NCBI RefSeq assembly: GCF_000178855.1
Contig: NZ_ADVG01000003.1
Coordinates: 558,001-622,000, forward strand
DNA length: 64,000 nucleotides
Reading direction: 5' to 3'
From: Ktedonobacter racemifer DSM 44963
GTDB taxonomy: Bacteria; Chloroflexota; Ktedonobacteria; Ktedonobacterales; Ktedonobacteraceae
Positions 46,975-56,809 of the stretch are shown here, piece by piece. The first letter of the stretch is position 1, and the number at the start of each line of letters is the position of its first letter. The notes beneath the pieces are model-generated. The model was not told the origin of the DNA. It worked only from the letters and a program-made list of their open reading frames with translations, and made no database searches. The translations under genes were made by a program, and so were the position numbers.

Positions 46975-47880
46975 CTAGAGAGATCGTTGCCCGCAAGAAA
47001 TAAAGGTGTTGGAATAACTTTTGTAGCGATCATATTCTTCCAGAGAGGTAGCCAGGGCCTGATCGTATTGTGCTGGCGATACCCCTAACTGAGACAGCAC
47101 TTGCTGGCGCATGGCTTTATTGACGGCCTGAACCCCTGTTGCCGCCATGGTCCCGATACGCCCTCCCCAACTACCAACAGGATTGGGAACCTGTCGATGC
47201 ATAATATTGGTCAGGCCCGCGGCTTCGAGGAGCGTCTGGGTACGACGGGTCATCGAAGGATCAATGCCTTTTCGGCGGCTCGCCTCCGTGATCCAGGTCG
47301 CAAGTTGCGTACTGGCTGGCCCCATCTGCTCAAAGGCGATATCTACTTCCACGAGTTCAACCCAACCACCGGGGCGGGTCACCTTCACCAGTTCCTGGAC
47401 CTCGCCTGGCCAGCGCTGGGTGGGAAGCGCAAAGACCAGGAGCCGTTGATGCACATAATCAAAGCTCTGTGGCGCAAAGGGAAGCCCCTCAAGAACATTG
47501 CCTTGCACAAAGCGACACGTGTCCGGGAACTCCGGACTTCGTGGCAAGGAGAGGGGAGAAACGAGATCAAAACCTACAATGGTTGCTTGAGGATACGTGA
47601 CAGCTATTTCCTGACACCAGCGTCCGGTTCCACATCCAACATCTAAAATACTGGTCGGATTCTGCAACGGAGCCAGGGCATTGCCTTTGAGCGTGGCACG
47701 CAAAATATAATGTTGAAAATCCAATCGATTTATTTCTTCATCATTTCGGGGTAAGAGATAGGGAGCATTCTCCTGCTCCCCGAACGGTTGTGATCCTGAC
47801 TGCCTCTGAGCCATTGAGGGGACCCTCCCCCTTCTGTCCGGTGATAACTTCTTTCGTGAAAATATCTTGAGGAAAGACAT
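46975..47880 (-). CDS. SAM-dependent class I methyltransferase
   Basis: 301 residues from ATG 47880 (AGGATG upstream); a longer frame to 48081 has no domain. Motif I TSILDVGCGTGRWCQEIA, acidic loop VGFDLVSPLS, VQGNVLEGLPFAPQSFDYVH, and RPGGWVELVEVDIAFEQMG. Matches the UbiE/Methyltransf-25 group, near the fungal LaeA-like type by its N-terminal RLDFQHYIL. Substrate unknown. Confidence 0.87.
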   Translation of the reverse strand: MSFLKIFSRKKLSPDRRGRVPSMAQRQSGSQPFGEQENAPYLLPRNDEEINRLDFQHYILRATLKGNALAPLQNPTSILDVGCGTGRWCQEIAVTYPQATIVGFDLVSPLSLPRSPEFPDTCRFVQGNVLEGLPFAPQSFDYVHQRLLVFALPTQRWPGEVQELVKVTRPGGWVELVEVDIAFEQMGPASTQLATWITEASRRKGIDPSMTRRTQTLLEAAGLTNIMHRQVPNPVGSWGGRIGTMAATGVQAVNKAMRQQVLSQLGVSPAQYDQALATSLEEYDRYKSYSNTFISCGQRSL

Positions 47881-48195
47881 GTGAGCATCCTGCCTTATCT
47901 GTATGTTTGCTTTCTTGGAATACTGTAACATCTTCACCTGCTTCAACACATTAAAAACATATAAAGATTTTTCCTCAACAGTCACGAAGGCGCTTCCAGA
48001 GGCCCTTGGCTGTTGAAGAATGCCCCTCTTCAATGAGAACATAGGCATGAATGGCACGCTCACTTCTCCGACTTCGCCCAAAACTGGGAAGAACTTCGCC
48101 CACTATTGGGTGGTTTTCCTCTTCCCTTTCAACGCCCTCTTTGAGTACACTTACCCCTGATACATGTAGATCGATAAAGAAGAAGGAGCGATTGG

Positions 48196-49382
48196 ATGCC
48201 TCGCCTGCTTACTGGTACTCTTCTTTCTATAATGACCAAACGACCGTATGTCATGTCCTTCCGTTGGGGAGGTATTGCCCTGCTTGTGCTCTCGGGTGTG
48301 CTGCTTACCACTCCCGCGCCCTCTCCGTCTCGCGCTTCGTTGTCCGCCACGCCTGTCACGCTGGCAGGTGGAGGTGACCACACAGGCTTGCTTCTCAGCC
48401 CTTCCTCTCATCAGCAAGCGTTTGCCTGCGGAATTGGGGACGTGGCCTGCTATAGCAATGAGTTCCTGGCCTACATCACCGAACAGATCTGGAATATCGT
48501 GCACCCTATCATCGAGCTCTTTATGCAAAACCCCTTTAATTTCCTGTCCCAGACGCCAGCGCTGGCCACCTATGACAACAGCCAGATTCAAAAAATGGTG
48601 AGCTGGGAGCTGGGCTTTCTGGATACGGGGTGGTGGTCCTGGTCGGCTTCCTGGCTTACAACGTGCTCATTGGGCGAAGTATCGGGGTCCCTATGCCCTC
48701 CTTGCATGAGGCCCTTCCGCGGCTCTGCGTGGCTTTTCTTGCCGCCCACATCAGCCTGTACGTGTGCCGGCTTCTCATTGACTTTAATAATGCCCTCTGT
48801 CTGGGCGTCGACGAGTTATTTCTCCACTCCTTTCTCAAGGACACCCTCTCCTTGATGATCAACTTTGTGGGTCAGACACCCGACCAGGTGGCCCTTGGTT
48901 TCTTGCTTCGGGTCTGGTTTGTGATCTTTCTCTTCTGGAACATGCTCTGGCTGGCCTGGCAGATGCTGGTCCGCCTGGCAGTCGTCGCCCTGCTCACCGC
49001 GCTCTCACCGCTCGGGTTTCTCTGCCTGGCGCTGCCACAAACCCAGCGCTGGGGACAGATCTGGTTCTCCGCCTTTGTCTCAACGGTCATGATCCAGTTT
49101 GTCCAGATCACGGCGCTGAGTTTAGGCGGACTCCTGGTGAGCTATAGCACAAGCATTCAGGTGACCACCGGCCCGATTGCAGGACTGGAAACGATTATCC
49201 AGCAAATCGTGTCGCTACTGTTGAGTGGAGCCGTGTTCTTTCTGGTCCCACGCCTGCCTTCCATGATCCAGGACTACGCCTTGCGCCCGATCTTGCAGGC
49301 GCAACAACAAGCAGACCATGTTCAATCTCACATCAGTACACAGGTCGAACAGATGGCGATCCGAGCCATTGCGACGCTCTAG
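48196..49382 (+). pseudogene. TrbL/VirB6-like conjugation membrane protein, frameshifted
   Basis: First gene of the secretion block. Signal-like N-terminus (GGIALLVLSGVLLTTPAP), a Cys pair (ACGIGDVACYSNEF), then a shift at the GGGGTGGTGG run near 48625 into a second frame with five or more helices (VVLVGFLAYNVLIG; VWFVIFLFWNMLWLAWQMLV; LSPLGFLCLALPQTQRWGQI) ending at 49382. VirB6/TrbL proteins form the inner-membrane channel that passes DNA. The single indel next to a homopolymer makes a sequencing error plausible; otherwise the module lacks its channel. ATG 48196 behind AAGGAG. Confidence 0.78.
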
Positions 49383-49402
49383 CAGAAGGAGGAAGAGAAC
49401 GG

Positions 49403-50101
49403 ATGCTCAAGGTACTCCTGGTTAGTGGAAGCCTCTTCATGGTGCTCATGATGTTCGCCACGAGCATGACGGTCACCATGGACGCGCAGGCCCAGGGGCC
49501 GCCTCTCATGATGAGTCCTGGCACACAAACCATTGATACATCAGGCACTGGACGGCGGACAGAAGTGGTGCAATGGGCGCTCAAGATGGCGGCCCACTTG
49601 CATTGCACACCTGCGCGCCTCGTTACGGATTGCCAGGGCAGTGGCGCTGACCACTACTATGACGCAGGCTTCCCGCCTGAGATCATTCAGTGGGCAAACA
49701 CGCGCTGCCCTGGGTGTGCGGCCTGGCAGGCAGACACCTTTCAGTGCGTCGTGTTTGTCATTGCCGCCTACGCGTATGTCCAGCCTCTCCCCGTTCAGGG
49801 GCAGAATGCCAATCAGTATTGGGAGCACTTTGTCTCCCAACCCGGCTGGCAGCGCCTGCCTGTGCATGGGAATGTACCTCAACCCGGCGATATCATGGCC
49901 TGGAATGGAGGAGCCTATGGGCATGTGAGTATTGTCCTTGGCGTTGACCCTCGCCATACCGCCATCACCTTTGCCCAGGCCAATGGCGAGTTCCCAGTTC
50001 AAACCCTTCCTCTCAATCATGATGGATCAATCAATACACAGAACGGTTACTGGAATGCGTTTGAGGTGGTGGGCTATCTCCATCCCCTCATCCTTTCCTA
50101 A
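49403..50101 (+). CDS. Secreted CHAP-domain peptidoglycan hydrolase
   Basis: 232 residues. Signal peptide 1-30 (LLVSGSLFMVLMMFATSMTV). CHAP domain with Cys115 (TFQCVVFVIAAYAY), His174 (AYGHVSIVLG) and Asn194 (FAQANGE). Other cysteines (68, 77, 102, 105) could form disulfides. In conjugation modules such VirB1-type enzymes open the wall for the transfer channel. 20 bp after the TrbL-like gene, with AAGGAGGAAG before the start. Confidence 0.88.
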   Translation: MLKVLLVSGSLFMVLMMFATSMTVTMDAQAQGPPLMMSPGTQTIDTSGTGRRTEVVQWALKMAAHLHCTPARLVTDCQGSGADHYYDAGFPPEIIQWANTRCPGCAAWQADTFQCVVFVIAAYAYVQPLPVQGQNANQYWEHFVSQPGWQRLPVHGNVPQPGDIMAWNGGAYGHVSIVLGVDPRHTAITFAQANGEFPVQTLPLNHDGSINTQNGYWNAFEVVGYLHPLILS

Positions 50102-50127
50102 CAAAGAACGAAAAAGGAGAGAACACG

Positions 50128-50511
50128 ATGATTCCCCTGCTTTACTGGCACCCGGCGCTCGTTTCCGCCGTGATGCGGGTCCTGGGAAACCTGCCCGCGC
50201 ATCACCTTTTGGTCTCGCTGGCTGACGCTCCCATTCTCAATCCCCTCTTCCCGCTCGTAGTAGCAGCCACTGGAGGAGGCGATGCCTCTACGATCACCCA
50301 GTTTTTCAAAAATCTCTACGACAACGGTATCAAACAGGTAGCCTACGCCGTCGCCCTCTTCTTCTTTGCGTGGGGAGCAATCGGTCTGATGTTTCCTCAT
50401 GAGCGCTCCCAGGATCAGGCCAAGGCCGCGCTCTACCGCGCAATGGGAGGGCTGGCACTCGTCCTCTTAGCAACCGCCATCTCTTCCATTATCAATAACG
50501 CGGCCCCCTGA
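50128..50511 (+). CDS. VirB2/TrbC-like pilin or channel protein
   Basis: 127 residues with two hydrophobic helices (GIKQVAYAVALFFFAWGAIG, GGLALVLLATAISSI) separated by a short charged loop (HERSQDQAKAALYRAM), the VirB2/TrbC pattern, and an N-terminal hydrophobic stretch that may be a leader. AAAAAGGAGAG precedes it. Position in the operon fits. Confidence 0.75.
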   Translation: MIPLLYWHPALVSAVMRVLGNLPAHHLLVSLADAPILNPLFPLVVAATGGGDASTITQFFKNLYDNGIKQVAYAVALFFFAWGAIGLMFPHERSQDQAKAALYRAMGGLALVLLATAISSIINNAAP

Positions 50512-50570
50512 TGGTCTGAAGAGACACGTCCAGACATGTCTCTCTTCCCGAACGAAAGGAGTTTTTTGCG

Positions 50571-51029
50571 ATGACACTGACCAACACGACCGATGCGTCC
50601 ACAAGGCGCCAGACCTACACCGTGCCCACGCACATCAACAAGCCTGATAAGCTGCTCTTTGGGCTGACAGCACGCCAACTGCTTCTGCTCATCACGGGCG
50701 CAAGTCTGGCCTATGCGACCTGGCTCCAGGCCCTGACCTGGGCCATGGCCTGGGGAATCGGGCTTCTCTGGAGCCGGGGACTCGCATTTCTGGCCATACT
50801 TCCACTGGTGATGATGACGCTGGCCGGCACCTTTCTCACGATAGCAGATCGCCCCCTCGAACTCTGGGTCGTGGTGTGGATGCGTGCGCATGTCGCACCA
50901 GTCACCTATGTATGGCGCAGCGCCAAATGGGATGAGGCCAAGCAGCGTCGTCTTCACGCACGAACAAGAGCCCACACACGACAGGAGGAACAGGACCAGA
51001 GTGAGCACGAACAGGAGGGATGGTCATGA
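50571..51029 (+). CDS. PrgI-family (VirB3-like) membrane protein
   Basis: 152 residues. TYTVPTHINKPDKLLFGLTA, RQLLLLITGASLAYATWLQA and LAFLAILPLVMMTLAGTFLT form the paired helices of the PrgI family, which replaces VirB3 next to the VirB4 ATPase in many Gram-positive and Chloroflexi systems. The charged C-terminus (ARTRAHTRQEEQDQSEHEQE) would be cytosolic. Its end overlaps the next gene. Confidence 0.85.
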   Translation: MTLTNTTDASTRRQTYTVPTHINKPDKLLFGLTARQLLLLITGASLAYATWLQALTWAMAWGIGLLWSRGLAFLAILPLVMMTLAGTFLTIADRPLELWVVVWMRAHVAPVTYVWRSAKWDEAKQRRLHARTRAHTRQEEQDQSEHEQEGWS

Positions 51030-51487
51030 TCATGCAAGAGGATCAGCCTACCAACGACCCATCGCTCCTCACAGCACATCAGGAGCGTTCCCAGACGGGA
51101 ACGATGCGTTCAGAACGCCAGCGTCCACCTCGTGCTCGTCGCCAGCATCGACGGAGCCGAAAACATGGGAGCGTGCAGCGCCACTTTGTCTTGCTCGATC
51201 ACATTGTTCAGGATGTGCAGGTCAATCGTGCGCCTCTGGCAGAGAGACCGCAGGAACGTGAGTATCTGGCAGCTCTTGAAATTCGGGCCACCAACTATAC
51301 CCTCAAATCTCCCCAGGAGCGCGCGACGATAATGCTGGCCTTTCGCGCCCTTCTGCGTTCGCTCCGTTTTCCACTCCAGATACTCATTCGTTCCCAGAGG
51401 ATGGATCTCTCCTCCTATGTGGAACAGCTTCAGACCCATGAGGACCGCTGGCAAGGAGAAGCCTTCGATATTGCCATCGCGCACTAA
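51020..51487 (+). CDS. N-terminal segment of VirB4-like ATPase, ended by in-frame TAA
   Basis: 155 codons. After an Arg-rich start (QRPPRARRQHRRSRK), LAALEIRATNYTLKSPQERA, IMLAFRALLRSLRFPLQILI and RSQRMDLSSYVEQLQTHEDR match the N-terminal domain seen at the front of many TraC/VirB4-like proteins. The frame closes with TAA at 51485-51487 and the main ATPase reading continues in the same frame 6 bp later. Either the two parts are made separately or a CAA-to-TAA change split one gene. ATG 51026 is better spaced from AGGAGG than 51020. Confidence 0.7.
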   Translation: MVMIMQEDQPTNDPSLLTAHQERSQTGTMRSERQRPPRARRQHRRSRKHGSVQRHFVLLDHIVQDVQVNRAPLAERPQEREYLAALEIRATNYTLKSPQERATIMLAFRALLRSLRFPLQILIRSQRMDLSSYVEQLQTHEDRWQGEAFDIAIAH

Positions 51488-51493
51488 CGCGCG

Positions 51494-53758
51494 ATGCGTC
51501 TGCTTGGAGCACAACGCACACTCATTGATCGCCGTTTTTACCTCCTGCTCACCGCTGATCAAGAGAGGGTCCAGAGCACCTGGAACAGCTCCCTCTGGCG
51601 CCTGCTCAGCCGTCGTGCCAGAACGCGTGCGCAGAAGGCACGTCTGGATGAAGCCCAACAGATCCTCGCCACACGTGTTCAGACGATACAACATCAACTG
51701 GCCGCCATGGGGTTACTCAGCCACCGCTTGGCAGGCAAAGAACTGGCTGATCTGGCCCACGGTGCGCTTCAGGGAGAGCAGGCAGCACGCTTTCCGCTGC
51801 CTGAGAGCATCTTTGCGCTCTCCGACAAACCCTTTGCGCGTCCAGCCATTGACGTGTTCACGCCCTCCTCCCAGGAGGAAGAGGCATCGTTCGATCCGTA
51901 CACTATGCAAATGGAGGAGGCCTTACTCTTACCCTCGGCCCGTGACCGTTTGCTGGCACCAGCCGACCTCATGGCTCTCAAAGACCTGCTGGCCCCGGAA
52001 AGTGTTCGCGTGACCTCACGCTATGTACAGATCGGTGAGGAATACGTACGTGGGCTCGCGGTCGTTGGCTTCCCACGCGAGATTGTGGAGGGGTGTCTCT
52101 CGCCGCTCCTCGCCTGTGATGAGATTTTTGATCTGTGTTTCCATTTCTCGCCACAAAACACGGCGGAATTCGTCAAGCGACTGCTCTTCCGCAAAGAGCA
52201 GTACGCCTCCACCCAGCGGATGAACCTGCATCGAGGCAGGCAGCAGGACCCGACCCTCCAGGTCGCTGAAGCCGATGTGACGGCACTCATTGGGCCGCTG
52301 GCAGCCGGAGAAGAGAGCATGCTGGAGATGGGGTTCTATCTCCTGGTCCGCGCACCCGACCTCGCCACGCTCAACGCGCGCACCGACCGCCTGCGCCAGA
52401 TCCTGCACCAGCACCTCTTCGTGGCTCATCCAACGACCCTGGAACATGCTGAGACCTTCCGTACATGTCAGCCCACCTGTACCGATACCCTGGGGCGCAC
52501 CTTCACGACTACCAGTACAATTGCAGCCTGCACCTTCCCTTTCATGAGCGAGTCGTTCGCCATGCAGGACGGTACCTTTGTGGGCGTGACCACGAGTGGC
52601 GAACCAGTGCTTCTCAATCCCTGGGCACTGGAGAGCCCACACGAATTTTGGGGCGGGGTCACCGGCAGTGGGAAGTCCTATACCGCCAAGCTGTGGCTGT
52701 TGCATCAACGCTTCCGCCATCCCGATACCCAGGTGCTCATTCTCGATCCTTCCCGTGAATATGAGCGCCTGGTCGACGTGTTTGGTGGAACGATCCTTCG
52801 CCTCTCCCCAGGCTCAGAGCACGCTATTAACCCCTTTGATGTCCTCCCGCGTGGGGTGGACATGGACTGGTATGTGACCACCCAGAGACGAGGGGACCGA
52901 CTCGCGGAAAAGATGACGCAGCTGCACGCCTTCCTGGATCTGCTGCTCGCGGAATACATCCCTCATCCCACCACGCTCTCAGCACGGGAGAAGGCCTTCC
53001 TGGATCGGGCCTTCTACGAGTGTTATCGGCGGGTGGGCATTACCATAGACCCGCGCACCCATGATCGGCAGGCGCCCCTACTACGAGACCTCTACGATGT
53101 GCTCAAAAGCGGGGTCGTTGGTCAGGATGACTATGGCCTCGCTGACCGGCTGGAGCGTTACGTCCATGGAAGCCTGTCTGGCCTCTTCAATCGCCAGACC
53201 AGTGTCACCCTTGAGACCGCGCTCATCAGCTTTGATGTCAGCGAACTGCGCGGCAGTCGAGAACTGCGTCCCATTGGCATGTTCTTGATCGCGGAACTCA
53301 TCTGGTCCCAGGCCCTCTTTCATCCACGTCCCAGGCGCTGCTACATCGATGAGGCCTGGTCCCTCATCGCGCACGAGGAAGGGGGGCGCTTTCTGGAACG
53401 GTTGGCGCGTGAGGCACGCAAGCACTACCTGAGCCTGATCACCATCACCCAGAACCCGGAACAATTCATCCTCAATCCCTATGGCAACATCATTGCGCAG
53501 AACGCGCTCATCAAAGTCTTAAAACGCCTGGATAGCGTTGGTGCTCAGGCTGCTCGTGAGGCCTTCGGGTTGACCCAAGAAGAAGAGCAGTTGCTCCTCT
53601 CCATACAGCAAAACCGGGCCTTGCTCTCCGTTGGCTCCAAACGCATGCTGGTCGAAATGAACGCCTCACCGGAAGAGCATACTCTGATCACGACCGACCC
53701 ACAAGAACTGACAGTTCAACGACGCCAGCACACACACAAGAAAGAAGGCAACGCATGA
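51494..53758 (+). CDS. VirB4/TraC-type conjugation ATPase
   Basis: 754 residues. FYLLLTADQERVQS at the start continues the domain begun in the previous ORF. VRGLAVVGFPREIVEGCLSP and EEYVRG are VirB4-like. Walker A GGVTGSGKSYTAKLW near residue 390, Walker B in ILDPSREYERLVDVFGG and RCYIDEAWSLIAHEEGG, then TITQNPEQF. It powers pilus assembly and substrate transfer at the inner membrane. No ribosome site is visible before 51494, so it may depend on coupling from, or readthrough of, the upstream ORF. Its stop overlaps the next start (ATGA). Confidence 0.9.
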   Translation: MRLLGAQRTLIDRRFYLLLTADQERVQSTWNSSLWRLLSRRARTRAQKARLDEAQQILATRVQTIQHQLAAMGLLSHRLAGKELADLAHGALQGEQAARFPLPESIFALSDKPFARPAIDVFTPSSQEEEASFDPYTMQMEEALLLPSARDRLLAPADLMALKDLLAPESVRVTSRYVQIGEEYVRGLAVVGFPREIVEGCLSPLLACDEIFDLCFHFSPQNTAEFVKRLLFRKEQYASTQRMNLHRGRQQDPTLQVAEADVTALIGPLAAGEESMLEMGFYLLVRAPDLATLNARTDRLRQILHQHLFVAHPTTLEHAETFRTCQPTCTDTLGRTFTTTSTIAACTFPFMSESFAMQDGTFVGVTTSGEPVLLNPWALESPHEFWGGVTGSGKSYTAKLWLLHQRFRHPDTQVLILDPSREYERLVDVFGGTILRLSPGSEHAINPFDVLPRGVDMDWYVTTQRRGDRLAEKMTQLHAFLDLLLAEYIPHPTTLSAREKAFLDRAFYECYRRVGITIDPRTHDRQAPLLRDLYDVLKSGVVGQDDYGLADRLERYVHGSLSGLFNRQTSVTLETALISFDVSELRGSRELRPIGMFLIAELIWSQALFHPRPRRCYIDEAWSLIAHEEGGRFLERLAREARKHYLSLITITQNPEQFILNPYGNIIAQNALIKVLKRLDSVGAQAAREAFGLTQEEEQLLLSIQQNRALLSVGSKRMLVEMNASPEEHTLITTDPQELTVQRRQHTHKKEGNA

Positions 53759-56700
53759 CGAGCATCTGGCCCTTCTCACCTACACCACACAGGTCCTCTC
53801 TCGCCCGCATCATCCCCGCGCGGGGGATGACGCTGGTTGAACGCGATGCGCTGGAGGGTACCATGCAGTCACTGGTGCTGCAAGGAAGCGTGCTCGCCCT
53901 GGAAATCGCAAGCACCCCAACAGACACGCATCAGGCACGAAGCGTGCAGTTTCTCCTGCGCTCACCGTCTGAAGAGGCCTTACGGGCCACGACACGGCAG
54001 ATCCAGATGCGCTATCCCCAGGCCATCGTGCGCTATGCTTCCCCTGAAGAAGACCCATTACAGGTACAAGAATATGAACTGGTCAGTGCAATGGAATTAC
54101 GAGCCGGGGGCGAAGCCTACGAGACGCTGCGTTCCTGGTCCCCCGGAAAGGCCCATGAGCAAGGGATCGATCCCTTACTCGGGCTTTTGACCACGCTTGA
54201 ACACCTTCCTACCGGGATGCGCGCAGTGACCCAACTGGCACTCACTCCACTACCACCGACCTGGGCGCGCAAGTATCAACGCCTCTCCGTCGAGCACCCT
54301 TTGGAAGAAGAGCGAGAGCAACGTCGAGAGACGCAAGCACGCCTGCGCCGAGGCGCTCCAGGTTGGGAACAGCTTGTGCTCCTGGGCATCGTGGTAGGAC
54401 TCCTGATATTATGGAATTATGGTCAGGCGCATCATCTCTTCCCTGCGTGGCTCCAGCAGGATGTGCTCAGTCTCCTGCATGGCTCACTCCCCCACCTCTC
54501 CTCTTCCCAAGAGGCCATCCTCGGAATAGGCCTGGTGGGAGGAATCATACTCATCGCGGGAACAATAAGAAGCATACGCTGGCTAGGAGAGCGTCTCTTT
54601 GGCGGCACACGGTACTATGACATGAAACGGGTGGCCGAGAAAATCGGCAAGAGTGCCTATCGGGCGCGCCTGCGTGTCTATCTCATCGAAGAGGCTCCCC
54701 AGATGCAATCGCTCGTACAGACGCAACAGCAGCACCTCACTATCAGCGCACGGCTCACATCCTCCTGGCAGCAGTTTCAGCAGAAGCGAGCACAACAACG
54801 ACGCCATGAACAGATCCATGAAACACTTCTTGCCGCCTACAGGCATGCTCACACTTCAACGGCCTACTTTACCTCCCATAGACTCTCTGCACATTACGCC
54901 CAGCGCCTCACGCAGGAAAACACCTGGTGGAAACATCTGCAACGGGGCACGCTCTTTCTCACTGGGGAAGAAGTCGCCACGCTCTGGCACCTGCCACCTG
55001 GGGATCATCTGAGTGAAGGGACCAATGTCGAACAACGGCAGGAACGCCCCCTGCTCGCCCCCCATGTGCTCACGACCGGAAACGGATGGCAGCTTGGCAC
55101 ATCCACTCATGCTGGCAAAAGCGTGCCGGTACGCTTTCCTCCCCCTGAACTCCTCAAGCACAAATTCGTGATTGGGCGCACCGGAAAAGGCAAGAGCACG
55201 CTCTTTCATCACCTGGCGCTAGCGCATCTGGCTACCTGTCTCCAGCCACACCCCGGCCTCTGTGTCATCGAGCCGCACGGAGACTTAATCGAGGATCTTC
55301 TGGGCTTGCTGCCATCAGAACGAGAAGAGGAGGTCGTGCTTATTGACCTGCATCAACAAGGATTTCCGCCCGGGATCAATCCCCTTGATGCCACCCAGGT
55401 GACCTCCCTGGAAGAAGCAGACCTCATCGTCAGCCATCTTTTGACGACCTTCAAAGGCATCTGGAGCACAGCCTGGGGACCACGCGTCGAGAATGTGATG
55501 CGCTTTTCGTTGAAGACGTTGTTAGAGGCCAACCGGACACTCGTACATACGGACCCCCACCAGGGTCCGGAGCAACAATATACGCTGCTTGATGTGACTG
55601 TCTTACTCAACAAACAGAGTTTTCGCGCTCGCGTGCTCGATCTGGTGGAAGACGTCCACGTGCTTGACTGGTGGTACCAGTATTATGACCGTCTCGATGT
55701 CAGAATGCAGGAAGAGATCACGACACCCGTGCTGACCAAGATCTCCGCCTATGCCAGCGCACCCATCTCGCGGCGTCTACTTGGCCAACCCACTTCAACC
55801 ATTGATTTTCGTCGCGTCGTGGACCAGCACCAGATCCTGCTCGTCAATACGGCAAGTGGACAGATAGGACAGGATGTCTCTTCCCTTATTGGGGCTTCCA
55901 TCCTGGGGCTTTTCTCAGCGGCGCTCTCCCGGCAACTCTCCCTCCCACCGGCGGAGCGCAACGTCTTTTTGCTCCTCGTCGACGAATTCAAGAATTACCC
56001 TGTGAATTATGGCACTATCTTGAGCGAACTGCGAAAAGCAGGCGCCTTCCTGGTCCTGGCCACCCAATCACTGGCCCAACTCGATGTGGTCGACCGGGCA
56101 TTGCGTCCAACAGTGTTTGCCAACGCAGACCATCTCTTTGTGTTTACGCTCGCAGGAGAAGATGCCTACTTGCTACGGCATGAACTGGGACATCTTCTAA
56201 GTCCCGAAGATGTCACCAACCTCCCCGACTACACCTGCTACGCGCGCTGGTCGCTCAACGGGCAACGACTTCCCTTCTTTTCCCTCACCCTCGATCTTCC
56301 CCCGGCTGGGAATGTTCAGGCGGCAGAGCACCTGCGAGAGCAATATGCGCTGCGTTATGGTCGCCCGGTCAGAGAGGTTGATGTCCTGCTCGATCAACTG
56401 AACGCACGTCATGGAGCGCGCCCACGCAAAAAGGAGAGTTTTTTGAGCCATGAACAGACACAAACAGCAACGTCACCCGCGTCCATCATACTACCTCCCC
56501 AGGAAGCAGTCACCCCCGATCTGGCACCAGCCCCTATCCCTTCCCCCTCAGTCATGCCCCCCATGGCTCGGGGGGAAGAGACAGAGGACACACCGCCGGA
56601 AGCACACACGACGACGACACCACCAGCCGAGCCTCATGCATCCTCGGGCGAAAAACGCGTCCGTATCCGCCGCCCGAAGGCATCAGTGACACAAGCACCT

Positions 56701-56793
56701 GCTGAGAAGGAGCCGCTTATAGAAGTGCCTGCGTCGTCACAAGACACGCCTCTTCAGGCTCCACTTCAGACTGTGCCAGAGCACTCCGAATAG
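53755..56793 (+). CDS. VirD4/TraG-like coupling ATPase
   Basis: 1012 residues. The first 200 are a soluble region, then two membrane helices (LVLLGIVVGLLILWNYG about 205-222; AILGIGLVGGIILIAGTI about 258-275). Walker A FVIGRTGKGKSTLFHHLA near 473-482, CVIEPHGDLIEDLLG, Walker B FLLLVDEFKNYPVNYG near 738-744, and LATQSLAQLDVVDRAL. The C-terminal 150 residues are Pro/Thr/Glu-rich and probably disordered. It would bring the relaxase-DNA complex to the channel. It is longer than typical VirD4. Translationally coupled to virB4 (ATGA). Confidence 0.88.
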   Translation: MTSIWPFSPTPHRSSLARIIPARGMTLVERDALEGTMQSLVLQGSVLALEIASTPTDTHQARSVQFLLRSPSEEALRATTRQIQMRYPQAIVRYASPEEDPLQVQEYELVSAMELRAGGEAYETLRSWSPGKAHEQGIDPLLGLLTTLEHLPTGMRAVTQLALTPLPPTWARKYQRLSVEHPLEEEREQRRETQARLRRGAPGWEQLVLLGIVVGLLILWNYGQAHHLFPAWLQQDVLSLLHGSLPHLSSSQEAILGIGLVGGIILIAGTIRSIRWLGERLFGGTRYYDMKRVAEKIGKSAYRARLRVYLIEEAPQMQSLVQTQQQHLTISARLTSSWQQFQQKRAQQRRHEQIHETLLAAYRHAHTSTAYFTSHRLSAHYAQRLTQENTWWKHLQRGTLFLTGEEVATLWHLPPGDHLSEGTNVEQRQERPLLAPHVLTTGNGWQLGTSTHAGKSVPVRFPPPELLKHKFVIGRTGKGKSTLFHHLALAHLATCLQPHPGLCVIEPHGDLIEDLLGLLPSEREEEVVLIDLHQQGFPPGINPLDATQVTSLEEADLIVSHLLTTFKGIWSTAWGPRVENVMRFSLKTLLEANRTLVHTDPHQGPEQQYTLLDVTVLLNKQSFRARVLDLVEDVHVLDWWYQYYDRLDVRMQEEITTPVLTKISAYASAPISRRLLGQPTSTIDFRRVVDQHQILLVNTASGQIGQDVSSLIGASILGLFSAALSRQLSLPPAERNVFLLLVDEFKNYPVNYGTILSELRKAGAFLVLATQSLAQLDVVDRALRPTVFANADHLFVFTLAGEDAYLLRHELGHLLSPEDVTNLPDYTCYARWSLNGQRLPFFSLTLDLPPAGNVQAAEHLREQYALRYGRPVREVDVLLDQLNARHGARPRKKESFLSHEQTQTATSPASIILPPQEAVTPDLAPAPIPSPSVMPPMARGEETEDTPPEAHTTTTPPAEPHASSGEKRVRIRRPKASVTQAPAEKEPLIEVPASSQDTPLQAPLQTVPEHSE

Positions 56794-56809
56794 AAAGGAA
56801 ATCGAAGCG

